Shown: positions 1 to 12,069 of the stretch, in pieces | How the letters are laid out: every line of letters starts with the position of its first letter | Position numbering within the stretch: the first letter of the stretch is position 1 | Assembly (NCBI GenBank): GCA_020284085.1 | Contig: JACEVL010000019.1 | Span: 3,196,498 to 3,260,497, forward strand | From: Aporrectodea caliginosa | Lineage: Eukaryota > Annelida > Clitellata > Crassiclitellata > Lumbricidae | Direction: 5' to 3' | Length of the DNA: 64,000 nt | Position numbers and translations under genes: made by a program | The notes under the pieces: generated by a model | Databases searched by the model: none | What the model was told of the DNA's origin: nothing | Seen by the model: only the letters and a program-made list of their open reading frames with translations

Positions 1-170
1 CTAGCGTGATGGACTGTCAACACAGAGGTTGAGGTTCAAATCTGCACTGAAAGACGTTTCGAGAAGTCTGCTCTTCATGTGCTTCTCTCTAGTGGGCTCA
101 GCTATCACACGAATACACGGTCAGATTTGACGGGATAATGTGCTATACATGCATTATGCATGTTTGCATA
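1..170 (+). repeat. tRNA-derived SINE-like fragment
   Basis: The first 170 bases repeat, with substitutions, at 44170-44340. Both copies begin with a tRNA-like head: an A-box-like stretch around 'gcgtgatggactgtc' and a B-box-like 'gaggttcaaatctg' about 30 bases later. Both then share the body 'gctcagctatcacacgaata'. The copy is cut by the window edge. Bases 171-480 hold no gene that I can support; 215-300 resembles the tail of the other SINE family seen at 12774 and 45524. Confidence 0.5.
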
Positions 171-479
171 CGCATGTTTGTCTGTACATAAGTCTGTGCC
201 TATTATATACATATAGATCTTCACTCACAATTGTACAGCACAATCGATGCTCTGTAGTATAATGGTCGTGCAAGCAATTCTGAACTTGTACAGTGTATGT
301 ATGAATGAATTCGACCGTCTTACAAAGATATGAACGCGTTTTAATCTCAACAGTCAAAATCATTACAGAAGCAACTCCAAGTGAGTCACTATACTTCAGA
401 AAACAGTTCCGGGTCGCTTCAGTCGACCACATGTATATTAAATTAGATATAATGGTTTTCAACCGGACCACATTTTATC

Positions 480-3121
480 AAAGTGCTAACCGTGTCAAAC
501 CATAAGTTATTAAGCAATTTGCAACTTCTAAAGCGCCGGCGTTTAACGCACAGGGCATTAACCGATGATGCACTAAACAAGCTGTAAATCGTATCGTCAA
601 CACTAAGAAGATCAGTCCTCCAAGACAGAAATATACAGCCTACGGTAGATAAGCAATTTGAAATACTGGCGTTTTACGTTGAAAATTAAATTACGTGAGC
701 AACAGAGCGTTGTGAACTGACGCTGGAAGGGAACACGAACATCGAGGTCCAGCAACTGAAAAGGCCGTTCACTAATAACCGTTACTTCGATTAAAATAGG
801 CCAGCAATTACTTCGTTTAAAGAAAAATTCATAAAAAGTGATCACCCAAGAAGTACATAAAAGGCGTATCCTAAAAGGGCATGCCCCACATCTGATATTG
901 CGAGCCATGGTAACCAGTTGGGCCAAAACTAGATAGGGTTAGGGTATTGCCTACTATGTTAAAGCTTGAAGGATCACCAAACTGATCACCAAACTGGTTT
1001 TTAAAAAACTTGAGAACAAAGAAAGATAATAATGAAACTTCTAGGATCTGAAAATGGTCATAAAACACTCAAAAAGACTATAATTACAATGATCCAAAGA
1101 CGGGTCATCTATATAAAGATGCCCAAAAGAAAAACTGTAAGATTACTAAACCCAAGCAATGGTCAACAAAATCAGAACCGCAAAGTAATTACGTACAGCC
1201 TTGCTTCTTTTCCAGTGCAACTGAAGAAGGTTTCGCCTTACAATGGAGCTACATAAATTGCCAATGTCCACATAAACATCTAGATAAGGAATACAAATCA
1301 ACTTCTTTCCAGCGAGATACAAGATCAATGAATGCCAAAGTTTTGCAAACAACCGATGAATGAGTGAATGAATGTAGGAGTGAATTAATGAATGATTGAT
1401 TGAATATAAATAATTAATTGAATGAGTGAATCAACAGACTGAACGATTAAGTTAATGAATGCATTACAATCATAAAAAAATACTTGGCCATGTAAACTGT
1501 AAACTTTAAGATCTGCCGCTGTAACACGTGTACTACATGCACACTGATAATCCGGTGCGAATGTTCACGTTCAAAGTTTACCTACATTTCTGAACTTAAT
1601 GACACCCACAAGAGATATGCTAGATTTCCCACAACCAAAACATCTTACTGATACAAAGTCAGAAGAAAAAACAAGGTATCTATCTAAAAATGCATTCCTT
1701 AAGTTTTTTGCATCACCTCGAAACAGAAAAAGCAGTGAGTAGGCACGATAACAGAACACGTTCTAGAGTGTAAACAAAACAAGGACAAATCAGATGCATA
1801 AATTACGAGCACAAAATGTATTCAGTTTGTGCTGTTTCGATGACTTCCTGCTAATGTAACGTCTTTGAAACAGAAATACTTAATGAAAAGCAAAGTTTTA
1901 AAACATTAGTGACATTTGTTTAATAACAAATAATTTTCAAATATTTGTGACATTTCTTTAATAACAAATCAAATATCAATGAACTATCATACTTTTACCA
2001 TCACGAATTTTGCCATAAGAGGGAGATATGAAAGAATTGCTTAAGTTGCTAGCGTAATCAAGTTTTCGTTACTGAAATGCTTTGTAAAGAAGCTAGACCA
2101 AGTTTCCAAACATTTCTTTAATAATAAATATCAATGAACTATCATACTTATTCCACTACGAACTCGGTAATAAAACAAAATGTTCCAGTAATGCAGTATT
2201 CACCGACATCGCGAAAAATTCACATTCCTGTTCAAATTAGCAGGAAGTTATTACAACGGCGCTAAATAAATACGGCACCAACTAAATGCTAATAACCTAG
2301 AAAATATGCAGAAGAGATCCGTAACCAATAACAAATTCTAAAAAGCAGTACATCTAGTTTCCAAACAAGTTTTCAAATAAGAACTTCACAAACACATTCT
2401 AAGCGATCACAGTCCCTCAAAAACATCGACTTCCGTTACATCAGGGGTGTTAAAATGGTGGTACGCGACCGCTAGCGGCACGCCAGGTGTCGCTAGGTGG
2501 TACGCGAAAAATTGTAAATTTGTGCTTGTCGAAACTAGCCCACTGCTCACATTAACATTTTTTAATCGTGATTTAATTTTTCCATTTTTTTTATATGATT
2601 AGATTCTAAAAATTATATATGAATGTTTAAATTTGTATACCAAAGACTCTATTATCCGCCCCAGACCCTGCAAGAGAACTGGCGATGTTCCCATAATAAT
2701 TAATTAATTGCAAAGGGACTTCTCGCTCGCCTCTTGTTTTTTATGAGACTTTACCTGTTGGTACAATGAAAATAAAGTTTGAAAACTGTTGCATTACATG
2801 CACTGCCATTTTGTCAAAAGGTTACTTTGACACGCAACATTTTATCTGCAGCAAATAACACGGTTACCCAGATGTTAATCTTTACATCTGTGCAACCATT
2901 TAAATAGAAATGACCTGCAACAAGACTATTTTATAATACAGAAAAACTCATACAGAATTAAAAAAATTTTATACTGAGAAGAGTTAATAATAACTCGTTC
3001 AATCCAAAGTCTAGCAAGACTACAGGTCAAGGCACATTGATTCTGAACTTTCATTAATGGAGAAATTTGCTGGATGGTGAGATGAGAGTTTTAACAACTG
3101 GAGGCTTTTGAGAGGCAGGAG
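480..3121. repeat. 3' flank of tandem unit 1 (segmental repeat)
   Basis: This stretch lies downstream of gene 1 (minus strand) and has recognisable counterparts at 13385-16128, 35690-37296, 46100-47133 and 61740-64000. Shared landmarks are the block near 700-980 (also 14170-14460 and 61975-62240), a degenerate TGAA/TGAT tetranucleotide tract at about 1345-1460, the block near 1575-1680 (also 14960-15050 and 62950-63030), and the block near 2850-3100 just before exon 5. No reading frame is conserved across copies strongly enough to call a gene. The hAT-like element at 2442-2791 is private to this copy. Confidence 0.7.
2442..2791. mobile_element. Non-autonomous hAT-like element
   Basis: A 350-bp insertion beginning CAGGGGTGTTAAA and ending in a sequence whose reverse complement starts CAACAGTTTTCAAA, as in hAT termini. 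It is flanked by an 8-bp target duplication differing at one position (cgttacat at 2434-2441, cattacat at 2792-2799). Paralogous flanks near 15800, 36980, 46810 and 63770 read across the site without it. No coding capacity is visible. Confidence 0.65.
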
Positions 3122-6100
3122 TTACGACGTGGTTAGACCTCCTGCATCTAATCTAATCTCATGCTCCTGACGATGTCGAGCTGTCCAGTCCAACACTGCA
3201 AAACACAGAGAAATGGCACTACAGCACATAAACCAGTCAACACTTAACGCTTCTGCCCGCCCTGTTTGTGGTCTCCCGAGCTTTGCCCACGTATCTGCCT
3301 TCATTCGGGACACTCTCCACTGGCTTTCTGTGCCACAGATATCACTTTAAAATTCTAACTCTTGTGAGCAACCAGAGGCTCCCATTGGAAAATAGTAGGT
3401 GGGTTGAATTTATCGATCGCGCTGGATAGAGGTTAGAGACAAACAAGGTAGTATTCCAAATGAAACAAATGAAGTTAAAACCGATGGTTGGTGTATGTGG
3501 AAGAACTCTACAGAAGTGAAGATGGAGAACTGCATGATAATCAGGGAATGGATAGAAGAAAACGAGGGAGAGTGGAGGACAGGACTCTGTTCCCTTGTGG
3601 CCGCTCTTACATTTTCCGGTGCTTTGAGAGAATGTAACAGCGGTCACAAGAGAACAGAAAAGCAACAAAGCGGGAGGAATAGTCAGTATACCAGCAGATA
3701 TGCTCAAAAATCTAGAGGAAGGAGCCGTGTAAAAACTTATAAGGATTGCGAAGATATGTACACAGCAATAGGCTACCCATCAAAAAGCCAGAACGGTCCA
3801 AAAGCAATGATGGATAGACTAAACACAATATCCACTGAAAACGGAGTGAAAATAACATCAACACGACAAAGGTGTCGAAGATAAGTAAAGGAGAGGAAAC
3901 TGTAGTCAGTAAACACATTGGTGGAAAAGAAATAGAACAGGTGACAGAATTCTGCTACCTATGGAGTATGATCATGACAGACGTCAAATGCCACAGGAAA
4001 ATGAAAAGAAGAACAGCACTAGGAAAAGAGGCGTTCTCAAAAAGGAAAGAACTACTAAGAGGAAAACTAAACAAGAATCTAAATATAAGAATGATAAAGA
4101 CACTGATATGGAGTGTGGTACTGTACGGAGCAGAGACATGGACCATGAGAAAAGCGGACATAACAAGACTGGAGGTTTTTGAAATTTGGCCATGGAAAAG
4201 AATGGAGAAAATCAGCTGGACGGAACATAAAACAAATGAAGAAGTGACGGGAAGGATTCGAGAAGAAAGAACCCTAATGCATACAATAAGAAAGCTTTTT
4301 TCTTCCCATAATTTGGAAACGCTTGAAGTCCACTTTATTCGTGATAGCACTGACTTGGGTCGGGAGCGCCTCTGAATGGTTAAGTGACGCTATATAAATG
4401 GTCGATTACAATTACAATCACACATCTTTCGACTGTGTCAACTTGTATAAAGAACAACATAGCCAGATTTCTTTGACCCCACATCGTTTCAAATCGTACA
4501 TCGATCGTCACCCAATTTCCAGTTTTCCGTGAACCACCAAACTTTGCCTTAGCTTTGCCCATGTTATACGATTTCGACACTGGCCTCACTTAAGGGGCCG
4601 TTCACATATTATATAACGCTCAAGGGGTAGGTGGGTGGGTTCCTGTTTTGTTAGCGTTATAGGTATATGGTGGGTGGGGTAGGTTCAAGGATTCGTTATA
4701 TAACAAACTTTTTCAGCTTATGCTATTTTGCTTGTTTGTCTGACCATTGGACTTTCACTGTAATATTTTAATAAATACTCTTCATTACTAATTGTGTTTT
4801 AGTTACTTACTCACTCAGTGCTTTGCATAATATGGGATGTGGCTAGCTGGTAGGTAGCAGCGCTCTATTTCAAACTATTCGAGGTTGGCCATATTGTTCA
4901 TTTAGGACGCATTCTCAATCAAGAAATCAAGAAATTTCGTTTAATATTCAAAGTATCATACTGACAGGTCGCAACTTGTGACAAGTATAAGGTAACAAAA
5001 TTGTCTTTAATAGCTCTGAGAGTTAGCCATGAATTAATTGGTTATTATACCATTGACTCAGTTCTGACAGCTACAAGTTGAAAATAAGATAATTAGAATA
5101 GTGGTGTTGTAAGTTACGGCAGCTTAAATGAGGTGATGAATGAGCGAATGAGGTGATAAACATAATCCAGTCACTATTAAAGTGCTATTAACTAACATTG
5201 TATTGTTATAAATCCTCGACAATATCAACTTGACAGTATGATAATAATAATAATGAAAGTTTCCAGTTGTGTAATACAATAAGGTCCACTGTATGTCTTT
5301 GAATGTGCTTATAGACTGGGGGGTAGGGGGTAGGAAGCATATCTGTTATATAATATAGGGGTGGGGGGGTCACAGCTGCTGTTATGTAACGTTATTAGGG
5401 GTGGGGGTAGGCAAAAAATTGAGATTTTTTGCGTTATATAATATGTGAACGGCCCCTAAAGTGTCATAGGACGACGCCTTGAGCATTATGACAACGGAGA
5501 CGCTACAGAAGTCATTGGATTAGATTAGTTCAGACCTTTGAAACATTATTTTCACCAAGGACAATTGCAGAAAGAAATTATAAAGGAACAATTGTTAAAT
5601 TATTTTAAATTAATTAGTGCCTCACCTTAGTCCACAGTTACCTCGCCAGATCATATTTACCATATTACCATTATACTATCGTCATACCATATTACCATTA
5701 GACTATCGTCATTTTTCCGTTTCACAGGAAGACAAGCCAAGAAGTAACAAAAGATCCCTCTTGTTTACAAGAGCCCAGTAGGTTTAACTATCGGGACTTG
5801 TTCGAGTACAGGTACGAGTGCCCTACCTTGACAGTCTCGGCCACAGTAATACGGTGGATCCGGACAGCCTTCATCTTTGCACCTGCCATCAAAACCCAAA
5901 CATAATGTAATTCAACGGACATTTTATATAGCTCCTATAGCAACAGTGCGAATAAGGTTTGAACACCTACATATAGAGCGGCAATCGAGTATAGGCTGAG
6001 CACTGCATCATTGTAAATACAATTTTCAGCAGTAAACGTTCATACTAAATTGCTCCTTAAAATTGCCCACATCCAAACTAACATCTAGATAAAGAATACG

Positions 6101-9100
6101 ATTCAATAAAGAACACTTCTGTCTAACGAAATACCAACTAGTTATTCAATGACTGCACAAGGGAGCAACCCACTGATGAATTGATTAATGAACGAAGGAG
6201 TGAATGAGAGAATGATTTGAATGAATGATTGACTTAATATGAATAATTAACCGAAAGAATCACTGAATTACCAGACTGAATGAGTGATCGAACAAACAAA
6301 TGAACGGATGAAAGGCTGAATGAATTCCCAAGTAATTGAAAGAACGAATTAATGTATTAATTCCCAATTAATTGAATAAGGAATTGAAACGGTCATCAAT
6401 CAACCACAAATAAACCAATCACTCAATCAATGGTTAACTACCTCAAAATGAATGAGTGAAACTATCTAACAATTAAATGAATAAATTCTTCAATGATTAA
6501 ATTAGGAAACGAATGGGTGGTTGAAACAGTCATCAATCAATCACTAATTAGTCAATTATTCAATCAACGGTATAACTACCTCTTGCACTTCTTGAACACC
6601 TTTGGCGCCGGTTCCTGTAGGCCACAGGTCATGCACGTACGAACGTTCTTGCTGCCCGGTCGACTCGATTCCTTATCCTCTTGATTATCAGTTCCCTTCC
6701 CCACATCGGACTCATCCATCGTGACTCTAGCTTCCTTCTCAGAACCGGATTTCCCAGTGGCTTTCAATTTGTGTTTTGCATCTAATTTCCTTACAGCTAT
6801 AGCTTTCTTCCTAGAATCAGATTCCTCTGTTGCTTTCAATTCCTTATCTGTTGCTCTCAATTCCTTCTCAACGCCTGTTTCCCTTTCAACCTTCGTATCA
6901 GTGGCCTTGGACTTGGTCTTTGCACTGGGCTCCTCGTTGTCACTTGGCTTGTTCGAAGCCTTCGTTTTCAGTTCCTTAGTCTCTTGACTTTTAGTCTCTG
7001 CAGTTCCTCCATTGTGAATATCCCCGGTCTGTTTTGTACCTGGTTCCTTCTTTGCTGTTGAAACCTTTACCTGACATTTAAAAACAACATAATCATAATG
7101 CTCAGGACGTTGAGTATGCTTTGATGCACAACTACTCTGCACCATCAATTGAAGCTTTATCGTTTGATACCAGAAAAAGAGCAGTTCCTTAAGTATGAAG
7201 TGTTGGCGAATTCAGCCTTGGTACTGTATATTGGAATGGGTGGTCAGGCCACCTATAATGTAACCTTTTCTTCCCACTGCCAGTGTTGTCACACAGGCGA
7301 TTTTGACAGAGGCAAAAATGGAACAGTGTATCGAATAAACTTTTGCCCTGGGGGGATTTGAACCACCAATGTTCTGATCGACAGTCCAGCATGCCAACCA
7401 CTGGTCGTTAATAAATAGAGCTGATGATGACTATAAATGAAATAAATGCGCAAAATAAATATATCACATAATTATGGTGTTACAATAAGGCGTCTCATTA
7501 GATGTTTCTGATATCTTCTCTTGCCATCCACCCTACACAATCCGTGCTATATTCTAGCAGGCAAAACTTTATTCCAACTCACTTCGATTTTGCTTTTCCC
7601 AGCGACGGTTGAACTACGTTTCACCTGGCTACCAAATGAATCGAAGTCACCAAAGTCGTTCACATCTTTGAGATGTTTCATCATCTCTTTCTCCGCAGAT
7701 CCGATCGAAGACGATGCTCCCAATGTTGTTCGTGTCTCAGATGTTGCATTTGTCGGCGGCCCCTCATCACAGCCGAGGAAGCTTCGATGCGATTTCCTCG
7801 GTTTCTTTGGGAAACTTGGCTTTAAGCCGTCCAGAGTTTGAAGCCCAAACAACGAGTTGAGCTTCTCAACCAGGTCAATGTTCTTTCCCGTACTGTTGAA
7901 AACCAAGATATCTTGTTCAACGCCTTTTCCCCGTTGGCGGTGGTGGCCTTTTTTACCGTCAACAATTAGGTCATCCAGTTTAATTCTTGCTTTATATATG
8001 TCGACATTAGGACCTTTGATCTCTCGGTATAGCTTTAACAAACCGCTCTACAAGATATCGACAAACTAGATTAAATCAAATTGTTGCTTCTGTTATTCAA
8101 AACTCAAATGGTAAAGACTTTTTACACGCCTCCATTGCAACTCTTCAGGAGCACACAGACAATAGGAAAAAGACATGTTCATACGTCTTTGTGGAAACTT
8201 TTCAGTTCTAAACATAATTATCCGTTACTACTTCGAATATTCATTTAACAATAATTAACGACGAGCTGCATTGGTTCTCCAGTCGTTAAAGTCATAAGTA
8301 TTTTTTAACTATTTCATTTTTTAATCAAATCTGAAACTGAGAAAAATTCTATTTCAAAGTCGTCTAGTCCGATCAGGTCACATTTGTAACACATTAAAAA
8401 AATTATTACAGTATCTAAAGGTACCTACACCAAAAAGCTGCAAATCATTGCAACCTGTTACTATTCTATTACCTCGTCAATTAAGAAAGCTACATATTTT
8501 CTGCAGTCTCATTCCTGCCATTGCCAACTGTTTTACCCTGCTAAGGGAAAATCGAGAAAAATATTTGCTACCTGTAACTATTCTCTCATCTTGTTAATTA
8601 AGTAAGTTACAATTTATGTGCAAAATATTTTCTACCTTTCCCAATTTTCTCATCTTCTTAAACAACACAGACACCCAGGAAAATCATTGCTACCTCTGAT
8701 AAGTCCTTCACTTTGTACAGCAAATTACAAACCCCTCGCAAAGTCATTTCGACTTGTGACTTACAACTCCTTAACCTTATTAACAAAACTACAATGGCCT
8801 TTGTTAAAGCACTTCTATCTATGACAATCCCTTCACTTTGCTAAACAGACAACAATACCTGTGTACAATCACTGCTACCGGTTACATACCTTCACCATAT
8901 TCAGCAAACAATAGTGCAATTAGAAGTTTTTAGAACAGAGGGTGCCTAACCTTTATGGGCTAAGGGTGATTGCCAATTTCATAATTACTTGAGGGACCAA
9001 AGATAAAATGTCATCAGCAATTAAAAAACCGCAATGCATACTAACAAATAATAATTTTATTTGCCTACCTCAGGATCAGATAATGCATAGGCTATTCACT

Positions 9101-10554
9101 ATTTCGATTATTTGTTTGTACTGATTAGATACTCGTTGCTTACACAAATACTCTATCTCTGTTTCAACAGTTGATGTAGCTATTCTAAGTATAGTCCAGT
9201 CAAAAGTCCATCTGTTAGCAGTGATCTGAGTTCGTTTAAATATTTGCCAATCTACAGGAAGGCTGTTCATAACAATATGTGCCACCCAATAGTGCAATAT
9301 GCCTAAGTGCATGATCTGACAGATTTAGAAAAGCCTCTGTTATAGATATTGTTGGTAAAACGCTAAAAGGTCATGCTCGTAGAAAGCCCTTTTCACGTGA
9401 CTGTCATTCTGAAAGACAAAAAGTTCCATTCATAGGCGCCGACTTTTGCTTTTGTCTCTGGGTGCATGGGTTCTACCCTGGGATATTTTTTATATTCTAC
9501 ATTGCCTTAGGTGAGCTTTAGCCCATTTTCAGATAAAGACAATAATTATTGTTTTCTTGTCAAGAGTTGCGTGGTTAGAGAAAGTATTTGAAACGCACGT
9601 GACGCTGGCTGACATAGATTCATTTTCATTCATAAATTTATATAGCGCACCTTCCAGAAGACTACTACAGAGGCGCTCAATCCAAACCCAAACCCCTCCC
9701 CATCCCGATGTGCAACATGTGCTTACATATTCCGAAATTTGTGTATGTAGCCTGTCTGGTAAGGTATGGGCGACGAATTGAATTTAAGCTCCGAAATCTT
9801 CTGGCTGCGTTGCTTTCTCTCTGGGTGCATTCGCATCCTTGGCTCCCAGAGAGTCGGCCCCTATGGTTCCATTTGCAATGTGTCTGCAACATCAGCTGGA
9901 TCAGTCCCAAATGGATCACTGAACAGATTCATATAATTAATTATTATTCGTTGAAATCTGTAAATAATTATGTGTGAACTCGTTCAAAAGGTTTGCAAGT
10001 AATTCAGAGTAGGATACTTCATCACTTTAGGAGGCCTGGACAACAGTGCTGGTAAATGGACATCTTTTTTTAGACTCGTGTATATTTTAATAAGCTGTAA
10101 CGTTTGAGAAAATGCACTTCAAGTCTTTAAATAAGATTTTCACGAATGTTTGAAGTCAAGTCAACCTTTCGCATGGGCAACATTCGGCGCATGCGCATTG
10201 TTTAAAATGGCTTTGATCGTCAACAATGTTATTCGTTACTTCCTATTAAATGGCGTCGGTTAGGCGTCGGTCAGGTTAGGCGTCGTAAGGGTCGGTTAGG
10301 GTCAGGATAAGTATCGTCATTAGAAAAATGCTAAAAATCTACCGCCGCAGAAGTAATTTCACGTAGAATCACCACGCTTTTTGGAATAATGCCGCTTAAT
10401 TTTATATTCCTTATTTAGCCGACTTTCCTCAATAGATCAAGCGTAATACACCCTTAGAATGACAAAAAATTCTTCGGACCACGTATTTCTTTTAACTCTT
10501 CATTCGAAGTTAAATTTTCGTATTTACCGGCGACAGTTGTTGACGCGCTGCCAT
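3122..10554 (-). CDS. MYND zinc-finger protein with Lys/Glu-rich linker, gene 1 (intact)
   Basis: Five exons on the minus strand: 10528-10554, 7583-8047, 6580-7070, 5827-5882, 3122-3195. They total 1113 nt, or 370 residues plus TAA. All junctions are GT-AG, with phases 0, 0, 2, 1. The start is the only ATG at the head of an exon conserved in all four units and encodes MAARQQLSP. Exon 2 (residues 10-164) is unrecognised. Exon 3 (165-327) is rich in K, E, A, T and S with KATEES-type repeats, probably disordered, and ends CMTCGLQEPAPKVFKKCK. Exon 4 adds CKDEGCPDPPYYCGRDCQ and exon 5 VLDWTARHRQEHE. Together these form a MYND finger with ligands C310, C313, C326, C329, C341, C345, H354 and H358; the last is usually Cys. 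MYND domains bind proline-rich partner peptides, often in transcriptional regulators; a role here is inference only. It is the first of four tandem paralogues. Confidence 0.8.
3650..4290 (+). pseudogene. LINE reverse-transcriptase relic (endonuclease-RT type)
   Basis: In shifting plus frames the translation shows pieces of a non-LTR polymerase. An IPADMLKNL block lies near 3690-3720, then MDRLNTIS at about 3810. The longest open piece (3872-4375) holds FCYL, VVLYGAETWT and ISWTEHKTNEEV, which match the C-terminal region of RTE/BovB-like endonuclease-reverse transcriptases. It is frameshifted and internally deleted. It sits inside the older LINE tail of unit 1, which resumes at about 4300, so it is a nested insertion in intron 4 of gene 1. 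Confidence 0.6.
4594..5456. mobile_element. Harbinger-like TIR element in intron 4 of gene 1
   Basis: An 863-bp insertion with 26-bp perfect terminal inverted repeats starting GGGGCCGTTCACATATTATA. It is flanked by TAA on both sides (the left flank reads TTAA). GGGGCC termini with a 3-bp TAA duplication are typical of PIF/Harbinger; TTAA would suggest piggyBac. The interior is simple G-rich and AT-rich sequence with no transposase. Units 3 and 4 carry the empty site at about 38465 and 47885. Unit 2 carries a different element at the same site. Confidence 0.65.
6170..6565. repeat. Degenerate TGAA/TTGA tetranucleotide tract, intron 3 of gene 1
   Basis: Long runs of decayed (TGAA)n with TGAT and CAAT variants fill the side of intron 3 next to exon 3. 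The same tract occupies the same place in gene 2 (18545-18640 and 18900-19410), gene 3 (39115-39235 and 39520-39945) and gene 4 (48620-48710 and 49310-49600), so it predates the duplications. Confidence 0.75.
7195..7400 (-). repeat. tRNA-derived SINE in intron 2 of gene 1
   Basis: Read on the minus strand it begins with a tRNA-like head: A-box-like 'tggttggcatgctgg' and B-box-like 'ggtggttcaaatcc'. A SINE body follows. Copies lie at the equivalent intron 2 position in gene 2 (30755-30975), gene 3 (41490-41690) and gene 4 (50600-50735), so insertion preceded the tandem duplication. It is not a functional tRNA gene. Confidence 0.6.
8048..10527 (-). other. Intron 1 of gene 1 (no gene seen)
   Basis: About 2.5 kb without convincing coding sequence. 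Parts align with gene 4 intron 1, for example about 8940-9110 with 51720-51890. About 9600-9950 resembles a SINE-type repeat with a 'tatatagcgcacc' motif. A perfect NRF-1-type palindrome lies at 10187-10197, and TTAGGG-like G-rich repeats at about 10252-10312. Confidence 0.5.
10187..10197. promoter_or_regulatory. NRF-1-like palindrome GCGCATGCGCA
   Basis: A perfect match to the NRF-1 consensus, about 360 bp downstream of the gene 1 start codon in intron 1. The corresponding part of gene 4 intron 1 also has GCGCATGCGCA (51923-51933), while gene 2 has a decayed form near 32155. Such sites are common near housekeeping promoters; binding is inferred only. Confidence 0.35.
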
Positions 10555-10660
10555 CTTCATCAGGGTTGCAAGATATCTAAAGGGCTTGGTCGCCAAGTCG
10601 CGTCACAAATTAGCTAAAAAGTCGCTAGATGTACAGTTAAAATTTAATAATAATAATAAC
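10547..10660 (-). promoter_or_regulatory. Conserved 5' end of gene 1 with YY1-like motif over the start codon
   Basis: The start codon lies in AAGATGGCAGC, close to the YY1 element AAGATGGCGGC, which the other three genes match exactly (start codons at 32524, 43102 and 53157 on the minus strand). The preceding roughly 100 bases, with AGCGACTTTTTAGC and a TGACG(T/C)GA-like box, are conserved in all four units. The rest of the intergenic region is not. No TATA box is evident. This looks like the core promoter and 5' UTR. Confidence 0.5.
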
Positions 10661-10699
10661 ATAACATAACATAACATAACATAACAAGCGGTTCAGAAG

Positions 10700-11165
10700 A
10701 CTAAAAATCTGTGTGAGAACCACCACTAATACATGAATTAATATCCAATCTGCCCGAGCTTGTTCTTGAAATTGTTGAGTGTCTTCACTGAAACTGCCTC
10801 CTCACTCAGCTCGTTCCAGGCATTTTATCACTCTGCTACTAATAAATCTTTGCTTAATAGCGCCTTCGGACTTCCTGAATATCTTATATTTGTGTCCCCT
10901 TAATCCTTCTCTCTCAGCCAACTGAAAGAATCTTGAGTATGGCGTTACTTCTTTGTTAGTCATCAACTTGTAGCCTATGTCTCCCTATTAAATCTCCTCT
11001 GCATCTTCTCTTCTCTAGTGTTGTAAGTCCACAATTCACCACTCTCTCTCCGTACGTCAGTTTTCCAAATCCTCTTATCATCTTTGTTGCTCTCCGCTGC
11101 ACTTTTTCTCACCTTCCCAGTTCCGGAGACGCCTTAAGACTTTGTTGTTCTCTGACGCAGGCACT
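10700..11165 (-). pseudogene. LINE C-terminal relic (CR1/Jockey-like)
   Basis: In broken minus frames it reads RGHKYKIFRKS near 10880-10910, KQRFISSRVI, and then WNELSEEAVSVKTLNNFKNK in adjacent frames. This is the typical end of a CR1/Jockey-type polymerase ORF. A run of ATAAC pentamers lies just left (about 10650-10690). It is a short 5'-truncated relic. Confidence 0.5.
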
Positions 11166-11409
11166 GATTTCTGAGCGGCGCTATATAAATATTCTACTAA
11201 TATTTATTTGGATTGTCGGCTTCCTTGAGGACCGCATGCATGGCACAAAATTCAGTGGAACTATATAATCTCTAATTAAAATAAATGCAAGCATTGTCCA
11301 GGGGTTCAGGGTCAGTTAGTTTCATCATAACATTAATATAAAGAAACGGAGCAACATGAAAACAGAATCTTAAATCGAACGATGACAGTTATTTGATCAT
11401 ACCATCATC

Positions 11410-11960
11410 CAATGCCGATACAGTTGTAGAAGAGCTGGGCCACATGGAGAAATGGGCAAAGACATAATATCTTACCAGTTTTAAGATATGGCTCAGTTGC
11501 TGTTAGATTATCTCAATCTCAACTGTGTAAACTAAATGCTTGTTGGAATAATGTGTATCGTAAAATATTTGGTTTTCCCAAATTGGAATCAGTAAGAGAA
11601 TTTATTGCAGGTTTAGGCAGTTTGGACTTTAAATCTATGAGAGTTATTGCTATGTTTAAATTTCTTAAAGACATGCTAACAGTGGATAATAGTACATTAA
11701 ATATGCTGTCATTGACATTCAGTTATGGTCATGAGCATATTAATTTAGTTACTGGTTATGGTTTGTCTGTAAAAGACAACATGTATTATGTAAGATCGCG
11801 GGTCCACTACATTTATGCTTCGAGAGGAGCAATAGTTTGAGTTGTCTCCCAGTCTGTTTGGGAAGGAGTTTCTGTATATTCGTATTTATGTTCTAGTCTT
11901 TGCTAAGTTTGCTTAGTTTCTCTGTTTCTGCTTTGTGCGAAAATAAAGTATAATATCCTT
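11410..11960 (+). pseudogene. LINE ORF2 3' relic
   Basis: Plus-strand frames give VLRYGSVAV, then an open stretch at 11553-11840 containing YRKIFGFPKLESVREFI and GLGSLDF. These are the C-terminal motifs of LINE ORF2 proteins. It ends in an untranslated tail with 'aataaag' at about 11940. The 5' side (11400-11460) matches another part of the same kind of polymerase, so it carries an internal deletion. Confidence 0.55.
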
Positions 11961-12069
11961 TAACTCAATCAGAATAAGACTTATGAGATGCCGATTAGGC
12001 GGGGAGGGGTAGAGTGGGGCAGTGGATGACCCCTGTCATACCAGAGGTATCTAGAGTTGATAAGTTAAC

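Noticed and set aside
3176..3360. Reading LDWTARHRQEHE as part of the LINE relic
   Set aside because: It is on the opposite strand to the LINE, follows a conserved acceptor, fits the phase left by exon 4 and completes the MYND pattern in all four units.
7149..7361. Small plus-strand ORFs in intron 2 of gene 1
   Set aside because: They overlap the antisense of an ancestral tRNA-derived SINE, and the frames are not conserved in the paralogous introns.
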